Shown: piece by piece, positions 17,468 through 26,346 of the stretch | Numbering within the stretch: the stretch's first letter is position 1 | Layout: each line of letters starts with the position of its first letter | Assembly: GCA_963789885.1 (NCBI GenBank) | Contig: CAWBNB010000003.1 | Location: 124,001-188,000, forward strand | DNA: 64,000 bases | Reading direction: 5' to 3' | DNA from: DATEDA01 sp963789885 | Lineage (GTDB): Bacteria; Pseudomonadota; Gammaproteobacteria; Burkholderiales; SG8-39 | The notes under the pieces: model-generated | The model's input: only the letters and a program-made list of their open reading frames with translations | What the model was told of the DNA's origin: nothing | Databases searched by the model: none | Program-made: the position numbers and the translations under genes

Positions 17468-18181
17468 GTGTCCGAAGCGGATCCGCTACAGGCGTTGCGA
17501 GCCGCGCGTGCGCGGGGCCTCAAGACGCTCGATGAACCCTCGGGCAAGGCGCTGCTCGCGTGGTTCGGGCTCCGCGTGCCCGCGTTCCGGGTCGTGAACT
17601 GCGCGCAGGACCTGGCGTCCATCGGAACGGCGCTCCACCCTCCCTACGTCCTGAAGGCGGTCTCGACGCAGGTGGTTCACAAGAGCGACATCGGAGCCGT
17701 GAAGCTCGGCCTACAAACGCTCGCTGAAGTGGCGCGTCACATGGAAGGCATGCGCGCGTCGCTCGCCGGGAACGGGATCGAGCCGGAATCCTGGCTGGTC
17801 GAGGAGATGGCCGCCCCGGGACTGGAATGCGTGGTTGGCGGCGTGATGGATCCGGAGTTCGGGCCGATGGTGATGGTCGGAGTGGGCGGCATTTTCGTGG
17901 AGCTCCTCGCCGACGTCTCCTTCCGCATCTGTCCGATCGGGCGCGCCGACGCCCTCGACATGCTTGAGGAGTTGCGGACCGCCGCGCTCCTCCGGGGCGC
18001 AAGGGGTCGTGAGCCGGCATCGCTCGAGGCGCTCGTCGATGCGCTCCTGAAGGTGGGCGGTGAGGGCGGGGTATTGCTTCGCTGCGAGGCCGAGGTGTCA
18101 GAGCTCGACGTGAATCCGCTCATCGTGAGCCGCGATAGCGCGATTGCGGTCGACACGCGATTCATCCTGCGTCCCAGCTGA
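17468..18181 (+). CDS. NDP-forming acyl-CoA synthetase, beta (ATP-grasp) subunit
   Basis: 237 residues from a GTG in a GAGGTG context; an upstream TTG at 17441 is the alternative. The motif VVHKSDIGAVKLGL places His71 where the phosphate-relay His of the beta subunit of ADP-forming acetyl-CoA synthetase lies; VGGIFVELLADVSFR and ELDVNPLIV complete the ATP-grasp fold. With the alpha subunit it makes acyl-CoA from acid, CoA and ATP, giving ADP. The alpha gene begins five bases after the stop. The same two domains are fused in the protein at 34229, in the same order. Confidence 0.88.
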   Translation: MSEADPLQALRAARARGLKTLDEPSGKALLAWFGLRVPAFRVVNCAQDLASIGTALHPPYVLKAVSTQVVHKSDIGAVKLGLQTLAEVARHMEGMRASLAGNGIEPESWLVEEMAAPGLECVVGGVMDPEFGPMVMVGVGGIFVELLADVSFRICPIGRADALDMLEELRTAALLRGARGREPASLEALVDALLKVGGEGGVLLRCEAEVSELDVNPLIVSRDSAIAVDTRFILRPS

Positions 18182-18185
18182 GCCG

Positions 18186-19727
18186 ATGACCGCGCTCGAG
18201 AGGTTCTCGCCCCTGTTCGCGCCCGAGTCGATCGCCGTCGTCGGAGCCTCCGCTACGTCCGTCTCGAGCGGCAACCGGTTCATCCGACACCTGAGGGCGT
18301 TCGGGTACGGCGGGGCGATCTATCCGGTTCATCCGACCGCCGGCGAGATCGAGGGTCTGCAGGCCTATCCGGCGGTGAACGCGGTTCCGTGCGGGATCGA
18401 CTACGCTTACGTCGCGGTCGCGGCGGCGAACGTGCCCGCCGTGATCCGCTCCTTCGCCGGTCGCGTGCGCATCGCGCAGGTCATGTCGAGCGGCTTCGGC
18501 GAGACCGCCAGCGGCCACGTCCTGGAGCGCGAGCTGGTGCAGGCTGGCCGGGACGCAGGCGTGCGGATCATCGGTCCGAACTGCCTGGGCGTGTACTCCC
18601 CCCGCGGACGCGTCACTTTCGCCGAGCGTACGTCGGAGGAAGCCGGCCCGGTGGGTGTCGTCAGTCAGAGCGGGGGTCTCGGCATCGATATCATCCGGCG
18701 CGGCCAGCAGCGGGGGCTGAGGTTCAGCGGGCTCGTGACGGCCGGCAACTGCGCCGACGTCCGGCCGTCCGAGCTCCTCGAGTATTTTATCGAGTCGCCG
18801 GACACCTCGGTGATCGGCTTGTACCTCGAAGGCGCAGGCGACGGGCGACGGCTGTTCGAGGTGTTGCGCGGCGCGCGCAGCGCGAAGCCCGTCGTCATCC
18901 TCAAGGGCGGGCGGACCGTGCAGGGGCAGCGTGCCGCCGCCTCCCATACCGGCGCGCTGGCGGGAAGCGACCGGGGTTGGAGGGCGCTCGCCGCGCAGAC
19001 CGGTGCCGTCCTGGTCGAAAGCCTGGACCCGTTCCTGGACGCGCTGCTCGCGTTTCAATGCTGGCGGCCGCGCTTCGCCCCGACCCGGCGGGTCGTGCTC
19101 TTCGGGAACGGCGGCGGGACGAGCGTGCTCGGTACCGACGCTTTCGCAAGAGCCGGTCTCGAGGTGAGCCCGCTCGCACCCGATGCACTCGCTCGCCTGG
19201 AAATGCTGAAGCTCCCCGCGGGGTCCTGCATCGAAAACCCCATCGATGTCCCGGCAGGCGCGCTCCAGCAGGACGAGGGTCGCATCGCCGAGCGCATTAT
19301 CGGCGCGGTCGCGGACGGGAAGGCCACGGACGCGCTCGTCGTGCACATCAACATGACCGTGGTGCTCAGCTACCGGGAGATGGACATGCTGGGCAATCTG
19401 ATCGACGCGGCGCTTCGCGCGACAGAGCGCGATAGTGCCGGGATGCATCTCGCGCTCGTACTGCGCTCCGACGGCGAGGATGACGTGGAGCTGCGCAAGC
19501 GGGAGTACCGGCAGCGGGCCGTCGCCGCCCGCATCCCCGTGTTCGACGAGCTGGTGCCGGCGGCCAACGCGATCGCATGCGTCCGACATGTCGAGGCATT
19601 CCGGTCCCGCCGCGCCTTGACCTTTGGCGACGGGCGGATGAACGCGGGTCTGGAGTCTCGCGGGTTCTCCAGTCAGGGAGACTCGAAACCCGTGGAGCGG
19701 CGCGACTCACCTGGCAAAGGAGGATGA
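18186..19727 (+). CDS. NDP-forming acyl-CoA synthetase, alpha (CoA-binding/ligase) subunit
   Basis: 513 residues. N-terminal Rossmann CoA-binding domain (IAVVGASATS), then two ligase domains with IGPNCLGVYSPRG and VSQSGGLGID, and His254 in AAASHTGALAG, the phosphohistidine position of this family. The C-terminal domain (VVLFGNGGGTSVLGTDAF) is the ligase-CoA 2 part. Works with the beta subunit encoded immediately upstream. The acid activated is unknown; the downstream Bug receptor suggests an imported carboxylate. Confidence 0.88.
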   Translation: MTALERFSPLFAPESIAVVGASATSVSSGNRFIRHLRAFGYGGAIYPVHPTAGEIEGLQAYPAVNAVPCGIDYAYVAVAAANVPAVIRSFAGRVRIAQVMSSGFGETASGHVLERELVQAGRDAGVRIIGPNCLGVYSPRGRVTFAERTSEEAGPVGVVSQSGGLGIDIIRRGQQRGLRFSGLVTAGNCADVRPSELLEYFIESPDTSVIGLYLEGAGDGRRLFEVLRGARSAKPVVILKGGRTVQGQRAAASHTGALAGSDRGWRALAAQTGAVLVESLDPFLDALLAFQCWRPRFAPTRRVVLFGNGGGTSVLGTDAFARAGLEVSPLAPDALARLEMLKLPAGSCIENPIDVPAGALQQDEGRIAERIIGAVADGKATDALVVHINMTVVLSYREMDMLGNLIDAALRATERDSAGMHLALVLRSDGEDDVELRKREYRQRAVAARIPVFDELVPAANAIACVRHVEAFRSRRALTFGDGRMNAGLESRGFSSQGDSKPVERRDSPGKGG

Positions 19728-19731
19728 GAGC

Positions 19732-20716
19732 ATGCACCTGAGTCTCTGGACTGCTGTGCGTTCGCGCGCGGTGGCGCTGGTCGTCCTGCTCCTGCTGTGT
19801 CCTGCACTGTCGGCCCAGGACTGGCCGAGCAAGCCCGTTCGCATCATCGTTCCGTTTCCTCCCGGGCAGGGCGCCGACATCATAGGTCGGCTCCTCGCCG
19901 AGCAACTGAGCTACGGGGCTGGGTCAGCAAGTCCTGGTGGAGAACCGACCAGGCGCCGGCAGCATGGCGGGCACGGCCTATGCGGCCAAGACCCCGGCGG
20001 ACGGCTACACTTTGCTGATCGGCGGCACAAGCGCCATGGTCATCAACCCGCATCTGTATGCGAAGCTGGACTATGCGCTGGCGGACTTCGCGCCGATCAC
20101 CAACATCGCCTCGCTTCCGATGGTCATCTGCGTGACGCCGTCATTGCCGGCACAGAACATCCAGGATCTGATCAGGCTGGCGAAGCAGCGTCCCAACGAG
20201 CTCACGTATGGCTCGTCAGGCAACGGCAGCTCCCATCACCTTGTTCAGGCACTTTTCGCGGCGAGCGCCGGTATACAGATCGTTCACGTGCCGTACAAGG
20301 GTTCGGTCGCGAGCATGACGGACCTCATCGCGGGTCGCATATCGATGCTCGCGGACACCTTGCCAGCGGTGTTACCGCACGTCAGGGCGGGAAAGGCGCG
20401 TGCGCTTGGCATCACCTCCAGCAAGCGCTCGCCGTTCTACCCCGAACTCCCGACGCTCGATGAGCAGGGCCTTCCGGGATTCGAGGCCACAGCCTGGGCC
20501 GGATTTTTCGCGCCCGCCGGGACGCCCCCGCCGGTCCTCCAGAGGTTGAACGATGAAGTGGTCAAGGCGCTCAAGACGCCTGAGGTGCAGAGACGCTTCC
20601 AGGACCTCGCCATGCCGACGATCGGGGACACGCGTGCCGAGTTCGAGGCCTTCCTGAAGAGCGAGGATTCGCGCTGGGAGAAAGCCGTGCGGCTTTCCGG
20701 GGCGAAGGTCGATTGA
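19732..20716 (+). pseudogene. Bug/TctC-family periplasmic receptor with one-base frameshift
   Basis: The first frame encodes a signal peptide (VVLLLLCPALSAQ) and the family start DWPSKPVRIIVPFPPGQGAD; the second frame carries on with GLGQQVLVENRPGAGSMAG and the rest to a normal end. The switch lies at the four-G run 19915-19918: removing one G joins SYGLGQQVLVEN perfectly, giving a 327-residue protein, the usual Bug length (about 320). Either a fresh mutation or a homopolymer error in the assembly. The stop overlaps the TTG start of the next gene. Confidence 0.85.
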
Positions 20717-21567
20717 GCCCGCAACGCGTCATCGATTTCCGGCTCCGCCCCCCGATGCGGGGCTTCCTCGACATGGTCATGTACGCGGACATCGATCGGA
20801 CCGCGCGCATGGCTGCCGGGCTCGGCATGGAGCTCCCACCGTCGGTGCGGCAGCGCTCACCCGAGATGATGCTGCGCGAGATGGACGAGGCGGGCGTGCA
20901 GATGGGCGTCGTCCCGGGCCGGATCTCGCCGATTCTGGGAACGATCGAGGCTGACGACATCGCCGCGATCGTTTCCGAGTACCCGGACCGCCTGGTCGGG
21001 TTCGCCGGCATCGATCCGGTGAAGCGGCGAACGGCCATCCAGGCGATCGACGCGGCGATCGGGGCCGGGATGAAAGGCGTCGTGATCGAACCGGGCCTCC
21101 TCACAAGCGCCATGCATCTCGACGATGCGAGGATGTATCCGATCTATGCGCACTGCGAGGACCGGAAGATCCCGGTGCTGTTCATGGCGGGTGGCAATGC
21201 CGGCCCCGACTGCACATACACAGCGCCGGAGCACATCGATCGGGTCGCGCGTGACTTCCCGGAGCTCAAGATCATCTCCGGGCACGGGAACTGGCCTTGG
21301 GTCGCCGAGATTATCCACGTCTGCTATCGGCGGCCGAATATCTGGCTGTCGCCGGACATGTACATCTTCGGCGGCATGCCCGGCGCGATGGACTACGTCA
21401 ATGCCGCGAACGGTTTCATGGCGGATCGGTTCCTGTTCGCCACCGCCTATCCCCTGCTGCCGTTCAAGAGGGCCCTCGAAGCATTCCTTCAGTTCCCGCT
21501 GAAGGCGTCGGTGCTCGACCGGATCCTGTTCCGGAACGCGGCCGAGCTGCTGGGGATCCGACCGTGA
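20713..21567 (+). CDS. Amidohydrolase-fold protein with RLR in place of the HxH metal motif (tandem copy 1)
   Basis: 284 residues from a TTG overlapping the receptor stop (TTGA). Overall it follows the amidohydrolase-2 TIM barrel: start VIDFRLRPP where IDxHxH is expected, GVVIEPG, ISGHGNWPWVAE with the barrel His, and FLFATAYP where GSDxP is expected. So both the HxH metal pair and the catalytic Asp are replaced. The next gene has the same substitutions, so this is a trait of the subfamily, not a random lesion. Role unknown; possibly a lyase or hydrolase with another mechanism. Confidence 0.8.
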   Translation: MSPQRVIDFRLRPPMRGFLDMVMYADIDRTARMAAGLGMELPPSVRQRSPEMMLREMDEAGVQMGVVPGRISPILGTIEADDIAAIVSEYPDRLVGFAGIDPVKRRTAIQAIDAAIGAGMKGVVIEPGLLTSAMHLDDARMYPIYAHCEDRKIPVLFMAGGNAGPDCTYTAPEHIDRVARDFPELKIISGHGNWPWVAEIIHVCYRRPNIWLSPDMYIFGGMPGAMDYVNAANGFMADRFLFATAYPLLPFKRALEAFLQFPLKASVLDRILFRNAAELLGIRP

Positions 21568-22412
21568 ACCGCGTGATCGATTTCAGGGTCCGGCCGCCAG
21601 TCGCAGGGTTTGAATCGGGCAGGATGTACTCGCGGCCGGAGCGGACGGCCCAGATGAGTGCGGCATTCGGTTTCCCGGCTCCGGCGCGCACGCTGCGAGA
21701 GCCTTCCCCCGCTGTTTTCGAGTCCGAACTGAGCGAGTCGGGCATCGAGCTTGCAGTCATTCCAGGACGCGTTGGCGCGCCGGACGTCGGGGCGGTTCGC
21801 AACGAGGCTCTCGTGGACTATGCACGATCCCATGCCGGGCGCGTCTGCGTGTTCCCCGCCGTCGACCCGACGGGAAAAGACTGGCGCGCCTCCGCCGAGG
21901 CGCTGCTCCGCGCGAAGGGGCTCGTCAAGGGCCTGACCTTGGAGCCTGGCCTGCTCACGACGCCCCTCTACGCGGACGACGCCGCCTGCCTGCCCGTGTA
22001 CGAGTTCTGCGCGGAGCGCGCCCTTCCGATCATCCTGTCCGCAGGCGGTAACGTGGGCCCGGACTGCGGGTACACGCTCCCGGTCCACTTCGATCGCGTC
22101 GCCCGCGATTTCCCGAAGTTGAACATCGTGATCGCACACGGCGGCTGGCCCTGGATCACAGCCACGCTTCACGTGGCATTCCGGCGGGGGAACGTCTACG
22201 TCTCGCCGGACATGTACGCGTTCATGCCGGGCAATGAGGCCTACACTGCGGCGATGAACGGCTATCTCTCCGAGCGCTTTATCTACGCCTCGTCGTATCC
22301 GTTCGCTCCCCTGCGCGGTTACCTAGAGTCGTTCCTCCGCGCGGCAGCGAGTGATGCGGTGGCCGAACGCGTGCTTTTCGAAAATGCGGCTCGCCTGCTT
22401 GGCGTGACCTGA
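21564..22412 (+). CDS. Amidohydrolase-fold protein with RVR in place of HxH (tandem copy 2)
   Basis: 282 residues from a GTG overlapping the previous stop (GTGA). Paralogue of the upstream gene, aligned end to end: VIDFRVRPP, LTLEPGLLTTPLYADDA, GGNVGPDCGYTLPVHFDRVA, IAHGGWPWIT, VSPDMYAF and FIYASSYPF. The HxH motif and the GSDxP Asp are again missing. Adjacent translational coupling suggests a heterodimer. The downstream alpha/beta hydrolase may act on its product. Confidence 0.8.
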   Translation: MNRVIDFRVRPPVAGFESGRMYSRPERTAQMSAAFGFPAPARTLREPSPAVFESELSESGIELAVIPGRVGAPDVGAVRNEALVDYARSHAGRVCVFPAVDPTGKDWRASAEALLRAKGLVKGLTLEPGLLTTPLYADDAACLPVYEFCAERALPIILSAGGNVGPDCGYTLPVHFDRVARDFPKLNIVIAHGGWPWITATLHVAFRRGNVYVSPDMYAFMPGNEAYTAAMNGYLSERFIYASSYPFAPLRGYLESFLRAAASDAVAERVLFENAARLLGVT

Positions 22413-22471
22413 GCAAGCCACAGCGCCGCTCAGCGCGATCCGGACTCGACACTTCACGCTACCGACACCTC

Positions 22472-23338
22472 ATGCCCTACGCCGAGACCGAAGCGGGACG
22501 GCTTCACTATGAAGTCGTCGACCTCGTTGCCCCCTGGGAGGGTCGTCCCGAGACCATCATCTTCCACCACGGGATCGGCGCGAGCCCGGGCATCTGGACG
22601 GAATGGCTCCCGCAACTCATCGGGCGCTACCGCATCGCCTGGTTCGACATGCGCGGCTTCGGCCGCTCGAACATCCCGGCGCCGGATTTCGAGTGGTCGC
22701 TCGATCTGCTGTCGAGAGACCTCCTAGCGGTGGCCGACGCGATCGGGGTGCAGCGCCTCCATCTCGTCGGCGAGTCGATCGGCGGCACGATTGCGCTTCA
22801 CTGTGCGATCAAGAACCCGCATCGCGTGGCAACCCTGACGATCAGCAACGGCGCGGACTTCGGGGCGCCCCTGCAACGGGTGCGCGAATGGGAGCGGCAG
22901 ATCGACGAGCTGGGCATCAAGGGGTGGTCCGACGAGTTCATGCGGGACCGCTTCCACGACGGGGCGCTCGACGAGGCGAAGCACGGCTGGTACGCGGCGC
23001 AGCAGGAGACGTGGTCGCGGGATTCGATCCTGAACGCCCTGGGCGTGCTCGTGGGCACCGATCTGCGGTCGCAACTTCCGGCGGTGAGATGCCCGGTGTT
23101 GCTGATGCACGGGGACGCAAGCCCATTCATTCCGGTCAGTGTCATGGTGGCGATGCACGAAGTGTTGCCCGATTCCCGCCTGCAGGTTTTCGCGCACGCG
23201 CGTCATGGACTGCCGTTCTCCCATGCCCGGCAATGCGCCGCGAGCCTCCGGGAGTTTCTCGACTCCGACGCGCAATGTCCGCCTGTCAGCGATTGCCCCG
23301 CTCTCGTCGGAGAGGCGCCGAGAGTGAGCCGTTTGTGA
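22472..23338 (+). CDS. Alpha/beta-fold hydrolase
   Basis: 288 residues. Oxyanion strand HHGIGAS (32-38), nucleophile elbow GESIGG with Ser102, late acid region LLMHGDASPFIP and His in ARHGLPFSHARQ. The fold is that of 3-oxoadipate enol-lactonase, C-C hydrolases and esterases; the substrate cannot be named. Last gene of the plus-strand run from 15792; a 52-base convergent gap separates it from the minus-strand operon ending at 23391. Confidence 0.88.
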   Translation: MPYAETEAGRLHYEVVDLVAPWEGRPETIIFHHGIGASPGIWTEWLPQLIGRYRIAWFDMRGFGRSNIPAPDFEWSLDLLSRDLLAVADAIGVQRLHLVGESIGGTIALHCAIKNPHRVATLTISNGADFGAPLQRVREWERQIDELGIKGWSDEFMRDRFHDGALDEAKHGWYAAQQETWSRDSILNALGVLVGTDLRSQLPAVRCPVLLMHGDASPFIPVSVMVAMHEVLPDSRLQVFAHARHGLPFSHARQCAASLREFLDSDAQCPPVSDCPALVGEAPRVSRL

Positions 23339-23390
23339 CGTGGGGTCCGTGCAGCGCTTGCGGTCAACGCACGAAGAGGGTGACCGGTGA

Positions 23391-23750
23391 TCAGGTCGTC
23401 GCCTTCGCGCGCAGAATTGCGAGTAGCCCGATAGCGCGCTCGGCGGCCTTCTCCCCGCCGGGAAGATTCCCGCGTACGAACGCGGGCCGGATGTCCTCGA
23501 TCTCGGCGAGTGCGCTGACGAGCTGCTCGTCGGCAACCTTGTATCTGCGAAGCTCGTTCACCGTGAGCATGTAGGTGTGCAGGACGTCGTTCTGCGGCAG
23601 GGTGACACCCATTCGGTGCAGGACGAGGTTCAGCCAGTGCGTGCCGGCGAGCATCGCCGCCTCGATCTTCATCTCGTAGTCGGCCGCGCTGCACTTGGCG
23701 AGCGAGCGCTCGATCTTCTCCGCCTTCTCGCGATGCTCCTGCGGTGTCAT
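23391..23750 (-). CDS. Uncharacterised helical protein, small paralogue B
   Basis: 119 residues from the ATG that overlaps the upstream stop (ATGA). Predicted all-helical and charged, with no signal peptide or membrane helix. The segment AAMLAGTHWLNLVLHRMGVTLPQNDVLHT parallels TAMNAGTQAVNAALHHAGVTRADDVFPT of the neighbour, so the two are distant paralogues sharing the pattern AGTxxxNxxLHxxGVTxxxDV. I do not recognise the family. Last gene of the operon receptor - D-2-hydroxyacid dehydrogenase - A - B. Confidence 0.7.
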   Translation of the reverse strand: MTPQEHREKAEKIERSLAKCSAADYEMKIEAAMLAGTHWLNLVLHRMGVTLPQNDVLHTYMLTVNELRRYKVADEQLVSALAEIEDIRPAFVRGNLPGGEKAAERAIGLLAILRAKATT

Positions 23751-24202
23751 CGGCGCGCTCCGGGGATCCGCTTGTACAAGATGTCGAGGACCTTGCGCAG
23801 TGCCTGGTCGCATTCGTCGGCGATCGCACGCGTGGGAATGCGCTCGCCACGGATGCAGGGATCGCGATGGTGCTCGATGACGTCCATTTCCGTCATCATC
23901 TTCGCGACATCGTCGGGGATCGCACCTTCCACTTTCGGTCTGCCGACGTGGAGAACATCGCCGAGCGGGTGGAAGCCGGGTTTCAGCGACTTGTCCGCCC
24001 GGGCGATGAGGTAGACGCCGGGCTGCGTCGGAAAGACATCGTCGGCCCGCGTAACCCCTGCATGATGCAGCGCGGCGTTCACCGCCTGGGTGCCGGCATT
24101 CATCGCCGTCCAGAACCAGAGCTCGAAGTCCTCCATCGGATCGAGCCTCGCGCGCAGCGCCTCCAGCCGGCCGATCTTTTCGAGGTGCGAGGCAACGTTC
24201 AT
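23747..24202 (-). CDS. Uncharacterised helical protein, small paralogue A
   Basis: 151 residues, ATG start 10 bases after the dehydrogenase stop. Helical N-terminal half with FELWFWTAMNAGTQAVNAALHHAGV, then a basic, His/Asp/Glu-containing half (DVIEHHRDPCIRGERIPTRA) and a C-terminal helix. No family recognised. The four-base overlap with gene B suggests a 1:1 complex. Conserved His residues in both proteins (LHHAGV/LHRMGV) could be catalytic or metal-binding; that is inference. Confidence 0.7.
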   Translation of the reverse strand: MNVASHLEKIGRLEALRARLDPMEDFELWFWTAMNAGTQAVNAALHHAGVTRADDVFPTQPGVYLIARADKSLKPGFHPLGDVLHVGRPKVEGAIPDDVAKMMTEMDVIEHHRDPCIRGERIPTRAIADECDQALRKVLDILYKRIPGARR

Positions 24203-24212
24203 CGAGCTTCCT

Positions 24213-25229
24213 TCAGAGGGGGAGGGCGGCGGCCTTGGCGCGCGCGGCGGCGGCAGGCCAGGCTTCGCGGTTGAGGATATGCGCCGGGCAATCGCCCGCG
24301 AGCGCCTGCAGGATCTGCCGCGCTGCGTTCAGGGACATCCCCTCCACCGCTTCCATGGTCAGGCCTGCCACGTGCGGCATGAGGATGATGTTATCGAGCG
24401 CGTAGAGCGGGCTCTCCGGCCCCATCGGCTCGTCCTCGTATACATCGAGCGCCGCCCCGGCGATCCACCGCTCGCGCAGCGCGCGAACGAGCGGCGCCTG
24501 CTGCACGACCTTGCCTCGAGCCGTATTCACCAGGTATGCGGTGCGTTTCATCCGACGCAACTGCGGCTCGCCGATCATTCCTCGCGTCTCGGCGTTGAGC
24601 TCGGGGTGCATCGTGACGATGTCGGACGCGGCGAGCAGCTCATCGAGCGAATCGACCTTCCGCGCACCGAGCGCCTCGGCTACGCTCGCGGGCACGTACG
24701 GATCGTAGGCGAGTACCTGCATGTGGAAGGCGGTGACCGCCTTGCGCGCGGTTTCGCGGCCAATCTGGCCGAGGCCAACGATGCCAAGCGTCTTGCCTTC
24801 GAGCTCCAAGAACAGCGAGACATCGGTACGATACTTCCAGCCTTCGCCTTTGCGCATCCGCGCGTCCGAGGCGAACAGGCGCTTCGCGAGCGCGAGGATC
24901 AGCGCCATCGCGGCCTCGGACACCGGCCGCGGCCCGAAGCCGGGATTGTTGACGACCGCAACGCCGCGGCGAGTGGCCGCCTCGATGTCGATCGCGTCCG
25001 TGCCGCGGCCCGAGGAGGCGACGATCACGACGTTCGGGGCGAGCGCAAGCAGCGTGTCGTCGACTTTCTGGGGATAGCGCGCCGCGATCGCATGGGCGGC
25101 GGCGACCGACTGCTCGAGCTCCGCGCGCGTCGGGGAATGCAGCACCCGCACCTCGCAGCTGCTACGCAGCAGCTCCTCGCCCGCCGCGTGATACATCGGC
25201 TCTGCCAGTATGACGAGAGGACGCGCCAT
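24213..25229 (-). CDS. D-2-hydroxyacid dehydrogenase (phosphoglycerate-dehydrogenase family)
   Basis: 338 residues; ATG overlaps the receptor stop by one base (TGATG). NAD-binding GIVGLGQIGRE after the first domain, then the catalytic trio: Arg in NTARGKVV, Glu in DVYEDEP and His in MPHVAGLT. It oxidises or reduces a 2-hydroxy/2-oxo acid. (S)-sulfolactate dehydrogenase SlcC belongs to this fold family, and an Ldh2-type enzyme (ComC's family) lies across the intergenic region at 30441. Substrate not decidable from sequence. Confidence 0.9.
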   Translation of the reverse strand: MARPLVILAEPMYHAAGEELLRSSCEVRVLHSPTRAELEQSVAAAHAIAARYPQKVDDTLLALAPNVVIVASSGRGTDAIDIEAATRRGVAVVNNPGFGPRPVSEAAMALILALAKRLFASDARMRKGEGWKYRTDVSLFLELEGKTLGIVGLGQIGRETARKAVTAFHMQVLAYDPYVPASVAEALGARKVDSLDELLAASDIVTMHPELNAETRGMIGEPQLRRMKRTAYLVNTARGKVVQQAPLVRALRERWIAGAALDVYEDEPMGPESPLYALDNIILMPHVAGLTMEAVEGMSLNAARQILQALAGDCPAHILNREAWPAAAARAKAAALPL

Positions 25230-26200
25230 CACTGCTTCGCCAGCCCGAGTTCCTCGAGCACGCTCTTCACGTTGGCGAACTCGGTCTCGTAATACTTCCG
25301 CATCTCGGGGGCGGTCATGTACGCGTTCTCCCAGAGGCTGCGTTCGAGGAGCTTCTGCCACTCCGGGTCCTTTGCGAACCTGGCAAGCACGCTCTCCCAG
25401 TAAGGAACGGCCTGGGGCGGCATGGTCTTCGGACCCATGAAGCCCTGCGCCGTCGCATAGTCGATGTTCACGCCCAGTTCCTTCCAGGTCGGAATGTCCC
25501 TCAGGTAGCCCCCGCCGCGCACGGGGGTCGTCTGCGTTAGCACGCGCATCTTGCCGCTCTGGACATTGCCCGCGGGATTGACGGCGGATACGAGCGCCAC
25601 GTCGAGGTGCCCGCCCAATACCGCGGCGATTGCCTCGGGGCCGGAGCGATAGGGCACGTTGGTCATCTGCTTGATATCCACGCCCGCTGCCTTCAGCGGG
25701 ATCGCCGCGGCGAGATGCAGATGGTTGCCACGGTTGCCGAAGAAGCCGTAGCTGATGGAGGAGGGATCCTTGCGCATCTTCTCGATCAGGTCCTTGCCAG
25801 TCTTCAGCGGCGAATCGACGCGCACCGCGGTGACGTGGAACTCCTTGAACAGGATCCCGAGCGGCGTGAGGTCCCGCCAGTCGTGCTTGGACTCGCCGGT
25901 GAGTCCGATCGAGAGGAGGGTGTGCGTTACCGCCAATACCGTCTCTCCCGAACCCAGCTGGTTCACGTATTCGAGCGCGATCGCGCCGTTGGCGCCGGTC
26001 TTGTAGAGGACGTTTATCGGCTGATCGGTGAGCTTGTTGTCCTCCATGAACTTCTTCAGCGACCGGCACATCAGGTCGACCGAGCCGCCCGGAGCGGCCG
26101 GATTGACGAGCTCGATCGGCCGGGTGGGCTTCCAGGCAGGCGCCTGAGCATGCGCATGGGCGGCGGCGAGGAGCGCGCTTAGCGCGACGACGCGGATCAT
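25229..26200 (-). CDS. Bug/TctC-family periplasmic receptor (divergent member)
   Basis: 323 residues from the ATG at 26200 (MIRVVALSALLAAAHAHAQ) with a purine-rich RBS; a longer start is possible. Signal peptide cleaved near AHAQ. Fold landmarks: RPIELVNPAAPGGSVDLMCR, YGFFGNRGNHLHLAAAI, TNVPYRSGPEAIAAVLGG. It is more divergent than the pair at 28514 and 29479. Transcribed away from the lyase operon with CCTATATAGG in between; co-transcribed with the dehydrogenase. No TctA/TctB membrane partner is in the window. Confidence 0.88.
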   Translation of the reverse strand: MIRVVALSALLAAAHAHAQAPAWKPTRPIELVNPAAPGGSVDLMCRSLKKFMEDNKLTDQPINVLYKTGANGAIALEYVNQLGSGETVLAVTHTLLSIGLTGESKHDWRDLTPLGILFKEFHVTAVRVDSPLKTGKDLIEKMRKDPSSISYGFFGNRGNHLHLAAAIPLKAAGVDIKQMTNVPYRSGPEAIAAVLGGHLDVALVSAVNPAGNVQSGKMRVLTQTTPVRGGGYLRDIPTWKELGVNIDYATAQGFMGPKTMPPQAVPYWESVLARFAKDPEWQKLLERSLWENAYMTAPEMRKYYETEFANVKSVLEELGLAKQ

Positions 26201-26260
26201 CGGGTCCCCCTCTTGAGATGGTCGCAATGGTGAGCCGCAGCCCCGGGTCTGTCAACGACT

Positions 26261-26270
26261 CCTATATAGG
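26261..26270. promoter_or_regulatory. CCTATATAGG palindrome, candidate GntR/UTRA operator
   Basis: Perfect 10-bp inverted repeat in the divergent region between the receptor (start 26200) and the UxaA-small gene (26347). A related, imperfect CTCATATAGAG lies at 26328-26338, overlapping the ribosome-binding site of 26347. A GntR/UTRA regulator is encoded in the downstream operon (27798). Confidence 0.5.
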
Positions 26271-26346
26271 TTTTCATGCGCCGCAACCTTGACTCGGCGC
26301 TCGACGAAGGGCGTATCGTCGCCTAGCTCATATAGAGGAGCACTCC

